Assembly (NCBI GenBank): GCA_001953115.1
Contig: LSSL01006050.1
Span: 1 to 22,552 of the forward strand
DNA: 22,552 nt
DNA from: Smittium mucronatum
Taxonomy: Eukaryota; Kickxellomycota; Harpellomycetes; Harpellales; Legeriomycetaceae
Direction: 5' to 3'
Positions 1 to 10,659 of this stretch are shown here, in pieces; position 1 is the stretch's first letter; every line of letters begins with the position of its first letter. Under the pieces are notes generated by a model. It saw only the letters and a program-made list of their open reading frames with translations, did no database searches and was not told the origin of the DNA. The translations under genes and the position numbers were made by a program.

Positions 1-70
1 TAGCCCAAAAATAAAATTTATAAATTCGGTTTTAATGCCTATTGGCTGTTAAAGAGGCGAGACCTTTGGC

Positions 71-545
71 ATGAGTGAAGCTAGAGTCAAGACGATCCAG
101 GCCAAAATATACAAAGCCATACGACTGGTCGCCAATGTCAGTAAGTCTGCTGCCATTTAACGGGTCAGAGCTGAACTTGGGATAAAATATGTCTTCTTAA
201 AAACCAACACAACCCGAGAGCGTGCATATCACAAATGATCAGCTTTAAAAAATTGGATAGCTGACCTCATTAAGTCGCACATCAAGGCCAGAATGGCCAC
301 CTGGGTGACTGGCAGTGCAAGATGGATAAAAAAATTTTGTGTTCAAAATTCAAAAGGAGAAACAACCATCACCATAGTCGACAAGAAAATTAAACATAAC
401 CGGTCTAAAATCCATCAGTGGAAGGTGGACCAAAAAATAAGCGGAAAAAGAAACTGGATGGATCTTCTGCCGCTGTACCCTGATCTGAAAATTGGTTTCC
501 AGTAAATCAGTAAAATGTGAATGGGAGCCATACGGACCGTCCAGA
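71..545 (+). pseudogene. Decayed Tc1/mariner-type transposase
   Basis: One reading frame runs from an ATG at 71 to 505, interrupted only by a TAA near 158 and a TGA near 233. Its order of motifs resembles Tc1/mariner transposases. First comes an N-terminal helix-turn-helix-like part (KTIQAKIYKAIRLVANVSKSAAI, stop, RVRAELGIKY). Next is the linker ending SHIKARMATWV near 275-307, matching the family's 'HKKARLxWA'. Then IVDKKIKHNR near 374-403 stands where the first catalytic Asp (family 'SDEKKF') is expected. Around 510-535, an indel away from the main frame, the bases read like the family's 'SVMVWGAI' block. The second and third catalytic acids cannot be recognised beyond 550, so the element is dead. 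The family call comes from remembered motif order, not a search, and a pogo-like relative is possible. No matching terminal repeats were found, and the 5' end may lie outside the window. Confidence 0.5.
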
Positions 546-550
546 AACTA

Positions 551-1174
551 TCAAATATGATATTTTAAGATAAAAAATTCAAAAAAAATTGACCCTTCTG
601 CAAAATCGATGTACCAAAAACTGTCGAAAATATAATTTAAACTGCAAAGAACGGAATAAAATAAGGAAAATGAAAATCGGCTCTGAATATCAAATTATTC
701 TTTATAAATTCGATGAATCTAGGTTGGGGATAATCAGAAAAATCCTTATGGGGGGGGGGTGTCTAAACATAATTTGAGATAGATAAATGCTAATACCCCC
801 GACCATAAATTTATGCGGAAAATAGCCAAATTTCTGATTGGTATCCGCGTGCACCGAACGCTTAAGTGCAGAGTTAAATTAATTCACCTGAGAATTTGAG
901 CCAGTGAAAACGATTCATGGAGCTGCTATAGCGGTAGAGGGGGGTTGAGAATAAATTTTTGAATTTTTTTTCATTTTTTAAAAATATTTTTAAAATGGTT
1001 TTATGAAAATATTATGAAAATTGAGATAAATTTCTGTGAAAAAAAGAGCTATATATTTTATACAGGCTTATTTTAATTAGTTTTGATCCATGAAAAAACG
1101 CTCTTAAATAAAAAATAAACCAAAAAATCGGGGGTTGGGGGTGAGATCTAGATTAAGATTTTCTAATCTAAAAC
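551..1174. other. Gene-free stretch with 10-G run
   Basis: No gene is visible. The stretch contains a run of ten G at 750-759, a G-rich patch near 938-946 and another near 1130-1142. The short reading frame at 589-777 has low complexity and no recognisable motif. It may be the 3' part of the transposase remnant to its left, too decayed to align by eye. The core GCTTAAGTGC at 860-869 also occurs in the terminal repeats of the miniature element at 21845-21920. Confidence 0.5.
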
Positions 1175-1176
1175 AA

Positions 1177-1222
1177 AAAAAAAATAAGAAAATACAGAAA
1201 ATTGTATTTTCTTATTTTTTTT
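1177..1222. repeat. Perfect 20-bp inverted repeat (hairpin)
   Basis: The left arm (1177-1196) ends AAGAAAATACA and the right arm (1203-1222) begins TGTATTTTCTT. All 20 positions pair, with a 6-nt loop (gaaaat, 1197-1202). The outer half is mostly A against T, so about 11 bp carry real information. In eukaryotic DNA this is more likely a mobile-element end or palindromic relic than a terminator. Confidence 0.75.
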
Positions 1223-1235
1223 GAACTTACCAAAA

Positions 1236-1457
1236 ATGGAGGAACAAAGACTATCTAAAGGTAAAATACCATTTCGTTCCAAGTTTGAAAAGGGAAAAAA
1301 AAAACAAGAAAGCCTCCTCTATTCAAAACATGATGTCTATGAGATCCCCTTGCTCACAGGACCCATATGTGGATGTCTCTACACAAAAGTTTCTAGGCAT
1401 AAATTCAAAAAATATATTAGAAAAATTATGTTAAAAAAAAGCAAATTTTTTAAGTGA
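1236..1457 (+). other. Unclassified open frame, 73 codons
   Basis: An open frame from the ATG at 1236 to the stop at 1457 follows the hairpin directly. The product would be lysine-rich (MEEQRLSKGKIPFRSKFEKG, then a run of lysines). A less A/T-biased middle near 1310-1390 encodes IPLLTGPICGCLYTKVS. I recognise no domain, signal peptide or membrane segment. No flanking splice sites point to a larger gene. It could be a fragment of a decayed mobile-element protein or a chance frame. Confidence 0.15.
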
Positions 1458-3720
1458 GAGTATAATATATATGAGTAAAGATTTTTATGTCTTATCCAAA
1501 AATATGCTTGGTGAAGAAGAACAGCTCTGCTTGAAATTTTTTTGCACTGGTGGAACCAGTATAAAAATATGTTTTTCCTGGTGAAAAACTTGAGGAAATC
1601 ATAAGGCTGGTATATATTTTGTATCTAGAAGTGTCTACAAGATAAATTAAATATGAAAATAAACCAATGGTCCAAATTTTCTAATTCATCTTTGATTTTT
1701 ATATTGATTCCCAAATCCTCATGATAATAAAACTTTCATCTAAAAAAAGGTGATATAATTCTATAAAATCGTTAAGTTAGAACATATTATAGTTGTTATT
1801 AAAACCCCAAAATGTGGAAATGTTGTGATTAAACCAATGGATACATTAATTGAACAGAATATCCTCAACTTAGGAAATATATTTTAAATAATCTCATGTA
1901 TCGAAAATGGAGAATACGAATATCTTAATCACTGAATGAAAGTGCTTTTTTTTAATAAAAAAAACTCAGATACAGTCACTCCGAGCTATCTTAATCATGA
2001 TGATTGTATGATCAACGTTTTTTGAAAATTCTGTAAGAAATCTTGCAGCTGTCGTAAAAAAAATTATCATTGGAATTCGGAGTTCCTGAGGCCTAAAAAG
2101 AGGTAAAAGCGTTTTATAAGCAATAAATTAAATGAATTTATTTTAAATCAAATTATTCAATTACACCAATAAAGGATATCGAGAAGGTAATTTAGATAAA
2201 GAGGTTAAAGACCTGAAAAAGGACAGTTCCTAAATTTTCTGAGACTGAAAAACTCGGAATAATATTTAATGACGAAAATTTTATAGAAAATTTAGAAAAT
2301 CTCTGCAAAACCAATTTAAATGAAATGAAAGTCAGTATTAAAAAAAATTTAGACTAAAGTATTGTCACAGAAGAAGAAATAACTCAACCAGGTTATTTTT
2401 TGATATTTTAACTCCGAAATTTTTAAAAAATATAAATAACACAAATAAAAGATGTTAAAAAAAATCTAATGGAATACAAAATTCAAAAAAGGGACTCTAT
2501 TATGGTGGAAGATTCAAAAAATAACTTCTAAAACCAGTAAAAAATATATAAATATACAAAATATCATAAAATTCTGACTTCATTAATCCAAAACATACCA
2601 TAAAATGAAATCACTGATACGATAGCCAAAATTGGATTTGAACTCAAAATGACCATAATTAGATGTTATGATGGACTCACCATATATATAAATCTATGAA
2701 AAATATGATTTTATCAAACTTATTATGTAATTTAATCAAAAAAAATATTTTATACAATACTAATCAATCATAAATTCATAATTTTACCAATAATAATACC
2801 AAAGCACATAAATTTAAGACCAGAGTGCTATTATATTTCAACATAAATTAACCTGGAGACAGAAAGTAAAAGGGTAAAAACTGTATAAACTTTCAATAAA
2901 ACACATTGAGTTCAACTTAAGAAAAATTAGAAAAATAAAATGCCAATCGCGTTTCTCAATTTGGCCATGTGCTCACAAAAAATTAAATTAACGATATGGT
3001 GAAATAAAAAATACATGAAATATCTTTAATCTAAAATTATATCTAAAATTTTCATTGGCGCGAGTTCAAAAAACAGATTTAATGAAAGCAGAATTCATTA
3101 AAAACTATTCGAATCAGTTAGGAACCAAATTAAATACACCAAATTAAGAACTTAATAATAAACCCAGGTTTATAACTCTTGATTTATGGGTCATGAAAAA
3201 TTCAAGTGAAAATATTTAATTCTATCTGAAATCGGCTCAAAAAGATATCATTTCAATACAGAAAAAAAATCCTTTATATAAAATTCTAGGAATGCAAATT
3301 TTATTTATAGTATTTATCTCGACTAAAGATTAAAAAAAAAAGATGGTTCTGGACTAAAATTAGCTTTCAGTAATAAATACTAATTGTTTTAAGTAGATTT
3401 TATAAAAAAATTAATCGATATAGGTTATTATTTATGAAAAAACCATGGAATTGAAGTAATTTTAAATAATATTCGCCAATTTATACATAATATGTGCAAG
3501 TATAACACGAAAAAAAATAAAAATTTTTTGATTTAAAGAAAGGGTAAAAATTAATATTAGAAATAAAAAATATTGTCAGGAAATTCGATATTAGCTTTCA
3601 AACATCAATTAATATATTTTAGAATTTTTATAAGACATAACAAGCCAAAATAAATAATTCATTATAATGTGTATATATATGAGGTTATTTTGAAGACTAT
3701 AATTTTTTTTTACATTTAAA
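1458..3720. other. Gene-free A/T-rich stretch with decayed coding traces
   Basis: No gene can be supported. A small perfect dyad, ACTGGT-gga-ACCAGT, lies near 1547-1561. A protein-like piece near 2229-2400 reads LGIIFNDENFIENLENLCKT, then a stop, then VTEEEITQPGYFL; it looks like broken coding sequence but matches no family I know. A tRNA-like relic lies at 2612-2690 and is listed separately. Everything else is low-complexity A/T sequence with stops in all frames. Confidence 0.5.
2612..2690 (-). repeat. tRNA-like relic (tRNA pseudogene or SINE head)
   Basis: On the minus strand, 2645-2634 reads GAGTTCAAATCC, which fits the internal B box of RNA polymerase III genes (GTTCRANNC). Upstream of it is a perfect 5-bp anticodon-like stem, CATAA/TTATG, around a 7-nt loop CATCTAA, with a 5-nt variable region between. 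The D arm is too short and no 7-bp acceptor stem closes the structure. Loop position 33 is A, not the usual T. It is therefore not a working tRNA. It may be the head of an old tRNA-derived SINE, but no SINE body or tail was found. Confidence 0.35.
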
Positions 3721-3723
3721 CCC

Positions 3724-3937
3724 TTGACTACGGAAATTTTAATCATCTACAAACCGACAAAAATGGATAAAATATACTTCCTCTAATAAAAATTCAACAT
3801 TTTTCTAAAAAAAGATTATTTTTTAAATTCTATAACGAATTTTTAAACAATAATTTTTTCTTTTTTTAACGCGATATATTCAAAATAGGAAGTGGTAAAA
3901 AATTATTAGGAAATCTTTTTCTATCAAGGAGAATCTC
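3724..3937 (+). repeat. Dispersed repeat, copy A
   Basis: This segment aligns in order with 17560-17769 on the same strand. Anchors in copy A are TTGACTA (3724), the identical 18-mer beginning ATAAAAATTCAACA (3786-3803), TATATTC (3875) and GAGAATCTC (3929-3937). Anchor-to-anchor distances are 62, 89 and 54 nt here, against 60, 84 and 57 nt in the other copy. Sequence between anchors is diverged with small indels. No terminal repeats or coding sequence were recognised, so the element type is unknown. Confidence 0.65.
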
Positions 3938-6900
3938 TAATACATATATAAACAAGATATTTGTTATTTATTTTTTTAAAAATCACTCTTTTTTCAGGTT
4001 CACTCAAGAAGATTATTCTAATGTCATATATTCCAAAAATATTAAAAATAGAATAACTAACAAAAAAATATTCTAATTACAGATAATATTAGCGTTTGAT
4101 TATTGAACCAATTAAAACTCCTCCTATAATTAGAATAAAAAATAATAGATGAATATTTAAATATATCATAAAATTAATAATACATTTTGCTTGTATAAAT
4201 TTTTTAATTGAAGCTACTAAGATTTTATAGTTAAATAATCGAAAAAATAGTCAAAAGTTCTGGAAAAAATTCAATAATATTTTCAAATACACAAAAAAAT
4301 ACATAAAAAAAAAATCCAACCCCATTTAAATACAATCTAATTCAAATATTTAAATAATTTTTCACCAAATAATTTTTTTATAAGTGAAAAACGGTTGGTT
4401 TTAAAAAATTAATTTTTTATTGAAGAATGTATTATTAGATATTTTTACACATTTAAAACACATAAATATAAGTATTTTAGGTAAATAATAATAATAATTT
4501 ATTATTATTTATAAGTTATAAAAAAAAATTTATATCCCCTAAAATCATTTTTTTGTAATTATATTGGTATAGTGTTGTAGAAGTGCCAAATAATTCACAT
4601 AAGCCTTTTAAAACTGTTTATTTTTTTATAATCTAAACTAAAATACATTAAAAATAAGATTAAATATATATGAAGGAATATATATTAAGAAACTAGATTT
4701 TTGGATTAATATAGGGGAAATATGGCATGATTTTGTTTTTATAGGCATGCTATGAACAGATTGATGATCATGATAAGTATAAAACGTACCTATTGAGGCA
4801 TTAATTTTTGAGAGTATTATTTTTATTCAAATATAATTCAGAATTAGTGATTTCTGTAGCATGTATCAAAGGTAAAAAATACCAAGTATTATCTTTTAAA
4901 AACAAGTTTTTTCATTTTTTATAATTATTGAAACCGAAATATATATATATTTTTTAAATTTATTCAATAAGATAGATATAATTTTTTATAGAATAAAAAT
5001 TCAAATTAAATAATTGATTTTTTTTGTGAGTTTAACTCTGCTAATCTCGATAGCGAAATTCGGTAAATTTTTTTTCTAAATTTAAACCATTTACTTAATG
5101 ATATTTTTCTATGTTAACATAAGTGCCCAATTATATCATTTTGATTCTTCTTAAAATAAAAAAAAATAAAATAAAACGAGAATCTATTTGTTTCAAATAC
5201 TAATATTGTTTTAAAATGTGGAATATAAAAATTTTACCAGTAAAAATAAAAAATAACAATTTTTTTCTTTATAGGAAGCCATAAAGTCTAAATATTACCT
5301 ATTTCAAACAATGAAAAATAATAATTGGACCCATTTAAACACAGAACTGTTTATTAATATTTTTTTGAAATTTTCCTAAAGGTTTTTATTCAGATTTAAT
5401 AGTTTTTTTAAAAAACACGTATAATATGTTAATTTAAAAAAGAAAAAAGTATTGTAAAATTAAATTAAATTTTTCGGAATTAGTAATGTTAAAAAAAACT
5501 TTGAAAATTTATTCGTAAATTTATTAAAGATTAAAAGTATTAATTCTTCAATTTTTTTAAATAACCAACCATATATATGAAATTATTTTTATAATAAGTT
5601 TATATATAGTTATATAAAATGAAATGATAAATTATTGGGATTAAAAACTATTTAAAAATTAAACACATTAGTATTAAAATAAAATAATTTAATAAGTTTT
5701 ACCAAAATTTTAATTTAAAATCAGATATTATTTTATTTTTTTCACTATGCTCCCGATAATAATATATATGAAGTATATAAAAATTAGTAATGCATATGGC
5801 TGATAATATCATCAATTTTTTACAATTTTATCTTTTTTAGTAATAAAAAAGAGTTATTAATAAAATAAAATTGTAAATTTAGTTGTTCAGTTTAATAAAG
5901 GAAGAACTTTTGAAGGTTAAAGGCTATATTTTCTAAAATTATTGACCAAAATATATATCATACAAATAATTTTCACTCGGATTTTAATTATATAAAAGTA
6001 AACTATATTTACCAAAAAAAATTTTGCTTAGGTTAAAATCATCCATCTTTTTATCTTTAAATTAATTAATACATGAGATAATAAATTTATTTTGGTACGA
6101 AAAAACTTCTAGAAGATATAATATATATATAAATACTTTTTAATTTTATCTTACTTGTTTACAACCATTATTCTGCAAAAAAAAAATTTATCAAAAAAAC
6201 TCTAGGAAATATATTTTATCGATTAATCATATTTTTATCAATATAATTTTACATAAAATTTTTTATTTGATTATTCTATAAAATTATGAAATTTATTTCA
6301 AAAATGAATATTTTTTTTTAATTTCCATATAAATAATCAAGGTTTACTTACCGAATCACGCAAAAATGAAAAAACACGAGGTTTTAATGGAGTTTTTAAG
6401 AGATAAAGGTAACTATTTATCATTTCCTTAAACTTCCCCTTTATAACTTGTAGGAAGATTATCAATTGCATTTTAATTTTATTGAGTATTATTTAAAAAT
6501 ACTAGAATAATAAATCTAATCAGTTTTCAAATAAAAATAAGGTAATAGCTTGAACTAAAATTAAGTGGTTTTAGGGTGTAAATGAATAGTTTTGATTGAT
6601 AGAAGTCATCATATAAGCTTGAAAATAGCTCTGAGATCAAAAATTTTAGAGAAAAAATTCCAAATTACTCTGATTATTAAAATTACGCAATAAAATAGTA
6701 GAAAGTTATTTTTATTTTCATTGACTCTTCAAAAAAAAAATCATAAAATATCAAGTCATTCACAACCAATGGTTACTTAGTTAGATGGAAATTAGTTTTA
6801 AGTATAAATCTATTAATTTTATTTTTAGTAGGTTCATAATAACCACTATAGTTATCTATATGATCATTAATTTCATCTTAAATATCTCAAAATTATAAAT

Positions 6901-9220
6901 AGATAGTATATGTAGATAAATGGTATAATTAGAATTAAATGAGAAGAGGGGGCTTGATGTTTTTTCTTTAAATAAACTTTTTTTAAGTATTCGGGTATGT
7001 CTTAAAGAAATAAGATTATTATATTTTCGTTTTATAACTACTCATGTTTATAAACCTAAGCGTAATATTTTTTAGGTTCATTTTAGAAGACTCTTTATAA
7101 TATAAATAGGATCCGATTTTGAAACCACTGAAATTTAAATAAATTTTGATATTCGGCTTAAATTTTTCCAAAAAAAGACTGATTTTTAACCTTTCATTCT
7201 ATTAAAGGGCTTATTAGGGTAAAAAAAATACAATAAATTAAATTTATCGCATATTAACACATTATATGTGTTTCTCACCAGAATAAAATATTTTTGAGCC
7301 ATAAAAGTAAAAATCAGTGTTTTTTATATAAAAAATGACTCTTTATATTAATTATGCATATTGTAGGTTCTTTGAAATATCAAAAATTTTACTATCAGGA
7401 GTTGAAAATTCAATTTTTTAGTTAAAGTTGGATTATTAATTAAATTATTTCTATTAAATGTGAGTACTATTTTAAAACTATAAAAAAAATTTGATTATGG
7501 CTAATTAATAAAAAATAAATTTAATTAATAATAATATTGGTTTAATTTTTAAGATGAGAATGACTGATAAAAAATGAAATCTCAACAGTTTCTATAAAAA
7601 AATACCGAATATTTTTTAGTGAGTTACAATAAAGATCCTTTTAAATTCGTTTATTTTTTACTAATATTACTTCTTCAGGCTATAAATTAAAAGATGCCTA
7701 TTTTCAGAATCATTTTTTTAAATAAAAACAATTACAACAAAAAATCAGTACTTCTATTTAAAATAAAGAACAGGAAAACCTAATAAATAAATTTTGATAT
7801 GAAGATATCTTTAAATGAGGTCCGAATTGTCATCAAATAAAATTATAAAATTATTTAATGCTTTAATTTATAAATTAAAAGAATTTAGGAGTTAGATTCG
7901 CAATTACAGGTAGGTGAATCTTTTTGCGGATTCCATTGTGACTTAAATGTACTTAATATCAGTAATTTAGTTGTATTATTTTTTTGAGTTTCTTAATTTA
8001 GATTTGCTATCGTTATATTTTTTAAGAAAATAAAAATTTCAATGTTATTAAAAAAATAATCATCATTAAAATATTTTTTTGAGTAAATTAAAACAAAATT
8101 TACTTTGAGATTTTGATAATTTTTAAGATATAGGGTTAGCAAAATATGATTTTGGGGCCATAATACCTCTCCCAAACATCATAATTGAAAACTCAAGTCT
8201 ATTTTTTGTTACTTTTAACTTCATGGAAAACAACAATTACTTTTTTTAATATATCACAGATTTTTTTTCAAAATAAGTTGAGTCGATAAAAAAATTTGAT
8301 TGGGAAAATTTGAGATAAATCAATTTTTTCATATTCTATCGTTGGAAACAGGGAGTTGGAAATGACTGAATATCATGAGCCCGAACAGTAGATTGATAGT
8401 TTAAAACCATATATTCTTTAATTTAATCTGTATATTAAATTTTATTTTAATTAAACTTGTTTTAAAAAGTTAGTAAAATCGGAATACATTGTACAGTATG
8501 GTCCCAGTGTAAAAATAGATAGTAATATAATGTTTTTTATACTTTTAAAGCACGAATATTTGCACTAAAACCACTAATGGTATTTATCACAAGAATATTT
8601 TCTCTAAATAAATCAACTATTTGAGTTTACATTACAGTATTTGAATTAAATAAAATCTAAAAACTTCAACTATTTTATAACCCTAATGCGCGATTATAAA
8701 GCGTGAGCACTTAAAATAAAATTAAAACCATATTGCTTATTTATTAGTCTAGTATTTTAATATATTTTATACATTTAATACTAAAAATTGGCTCTTTTTT
8801 CTATATAAATTAGTGCTAACGCTTAATAAATCCAACCAGAATCTTCAAAATCCAACGGAATTCTCATTTTTTATTTGAAATTTTATTTTTATATCACTAA
8901 AAAGGCTTCATTTTTGTTGGTATTGATTGTATAAATTTAAAAAATAATTGAGCACAACAAATATGAAAAATATTAAGTCAATTATAATGGCATTTATATT
9001 TTTGGTATACATGTTCCTATCTAGCGCTTAATAAAATTTTACTATGCCAATAAGTATTAGTGCTAATCTTAGAATATATATTTTTTGGGAAAAGGCGTAC
9101 TGTTTACCAAATAGTCTCAATTATATTATATTTCGGTGAAGTGAAAATGGAAATATTTAAATTTATGTTTGAAAATAAGATCGAATTAAATTTACTCTAA
9201 CAAAAATATAAAAGTGATAC
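3938..9220. other. A/T-rich gene desert
   Basis: More than 5 kb contains no supportable gene on either strand. Sequence is dominated by A/T homopolymers, stops occur in every frame, and TATATATATGA-like motifs recur (near 4664, 5571 and 5762). A symmetric run with 11-bp arms, TAAATAATAAT/ATTATTATTTA, lies at 4482-4511. At 6367 a short ATG frame (MKKHEVLMEFLRDK) is followed by a GTAACT...TTGTAG intron-like segment, but the next segment stops after a few codons. The 60-codon minus-strand frame at 7993-8175 is A/T-driven with no motif. The region resembles old, fully decayed transposon DNA or an A/T isochore. Confidence 0.6.
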
Positions 9221-10620
9221 ATGGATCTAGTGGACAAAGCTAAAAAGGAATCGTATCCCGAAGCAACAGGAAATATTTTTTCTAGGATTAGCGAGCCTGA
9301 AAGACTAATTCAGAAAAAAATGAAGTTCACTACTCAAATAATCTCGATTAAGCATCTCAAAAATGATTTAAAACCAAGAAATATCGCAATAGTGTGCGAT
9401 TAAGGGGGAGATTAAATGGTGGGATACTTCATTAGAGCCCTTCCTAAAGATGAACCCATATTTTTGAAAATCTTTAAAAACATCATTGGCGAAACTCTTC
9501 CTCTTTCATTTACAAAAATAAAATACTATACTTCAAATTCGATGATGAAGCCGAAATAAATGCTTTCCTTAAAAAAATATAAAGAAAAATAGAGTTTTTT
9601 TTTGGAATTAATTAGATTAAAAGAAAGGAAAATATAATAATAATAAGGATTCCAAAACTATGGACGCAAGTCTATTAAACAGGTCTCCAAGGAAATAAAT
9701 TAAGCATTGGGAAAATTTGGGAGTATATTATACATAAATACAGAAAAGTGCGAAAAAAACATCATATTAGTATCAAAAAAGTGTATATCTTATTAAAAAA
9801 TTACCTGAAGTTAAAGGAATTGAAATTAAGAATCAAATAGAAACCGGTGTACAGTTATTATCTACAATATATCCTGGGTGTGGGCCTATATGCACATACT
9901 CGAAAACAATTGAAACCATAAATACAGCCGCTCAAGTCTCACCATTAGCAAAATCAAAAGAAATAGTTTTAAAATACCAAATAATAAAAAAAAACTACAA
10001 AAATTAAACGAAAATGACAAAGAATATTTAATAAAGGTAAAAAATTCTGGTAACTAAAAACAAAAAACATGAAATAAAAGATAAGGGTAGGAATATAAAA
10101 GAGAGTAACATACCAATAGTCTAAAAAAACATAAAAAGGAGTCAACAGGTATTTCTGGAAATGTACCCCCCCCCCCCAACTCAGATGAAAAATAAATCGT
10201 ATCTTCTACAACATTAAATTAAGATAACTAAAATGAAAAACTCGGCAATAAACAGAAAAAAAACTCCAAAATAAATAAAATAGACTTATTTGGTCCAGAA
10301 AATGTTTCAAAATGCAAGGAAAGAATTGTGAATCACCAGAAGGAACCACATCTTAATATTAGAAAAATGAAAAAAATATGACTTTAAAAAAAAAATTAAA
10401 TCAATCGAGAAGGTTTGTATAATTAAACCGCAAAAAAAGCGTCCCGATGGAGGTAATAGAAGAAAATATCTTTTCGCAAGCGATCATTCCGGAAATTCTG
10501 GTTTTATCCGGTAATTCATAGGAAAAAAATGAAGAAAAGGAAAGTAAAGGAAAGAAGCGATCAGAAAAAGAGAAAGAGAGAAAAGGAAAGAGGTAGAAAA
10601 TGTTAAAAATACTGATTTGG
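9221..10620 (+). pseudogene. LINE ORF1 remnant (gag-like)
   Basis: ORF1 of a LINE usually encodes an RNA-binding protein that coats the transcript. Here an ATG at 9221 opens a 60-codon frame (MDLVDKAKKESYPEATGN...). The frame then shifts, and 9418-9590 reads GYFIRALPKDEPIFLKIFKN and, one shift later, YFKFDDEAEINAFLKKI, which has the look of an RNA-binding fold. At 9891-9930 CTYSKTIETINTAA lines up with a CCHC zinc knuckle (CxYCKxxGHxxxxC). Only the first Cys survives; the second Cys, the His and the last Cys have become Ser, Thr and Ala. From about 10,430 the frame is very rich in Lys, Arg and Glu (KRERE, KGKR), a typical basic tail. A 12-C run interrupts it at 10166-10177. The minus-strand frame at 10401-10628 is only the shadow of this basic tail. 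Confidence 0.55.
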
Positions 10621-10659
10621 AGCTTCAAAGAACTATCTGAACCTAAAAAAAAAACACGG

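Noticed and set aside
850..875. CGCTTAAGTGC block as the right terminal repeat of the left-end transposase remnant
   Set aside because: It is in the orientation of a left end, not a right end, and no TA boundary or longer match to the 21845-21920 element could be established.
3660..5780. Regularly spaced TATATATATGA motifs (about 3667, 4664, 5571, 5762) as a tandem array
   Set aside because: The sequences following the motifs do not align with one another, and the motif is cheap in this composition.
6367..6480. Short ATG frame followed by an intron-like GTAACT...TTGTAG segment
   Set aside because: The spliced reading ends after about 21 codons and nothing around it is coding. Such splice-like strings are frequent in A/T-rich DNA.
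10401..10628. 75-codon minus-strand frame rich in Ser and Phe
   Set aside because: It is the complement of the Lys/Arg-rich tail of LINE ORF1.
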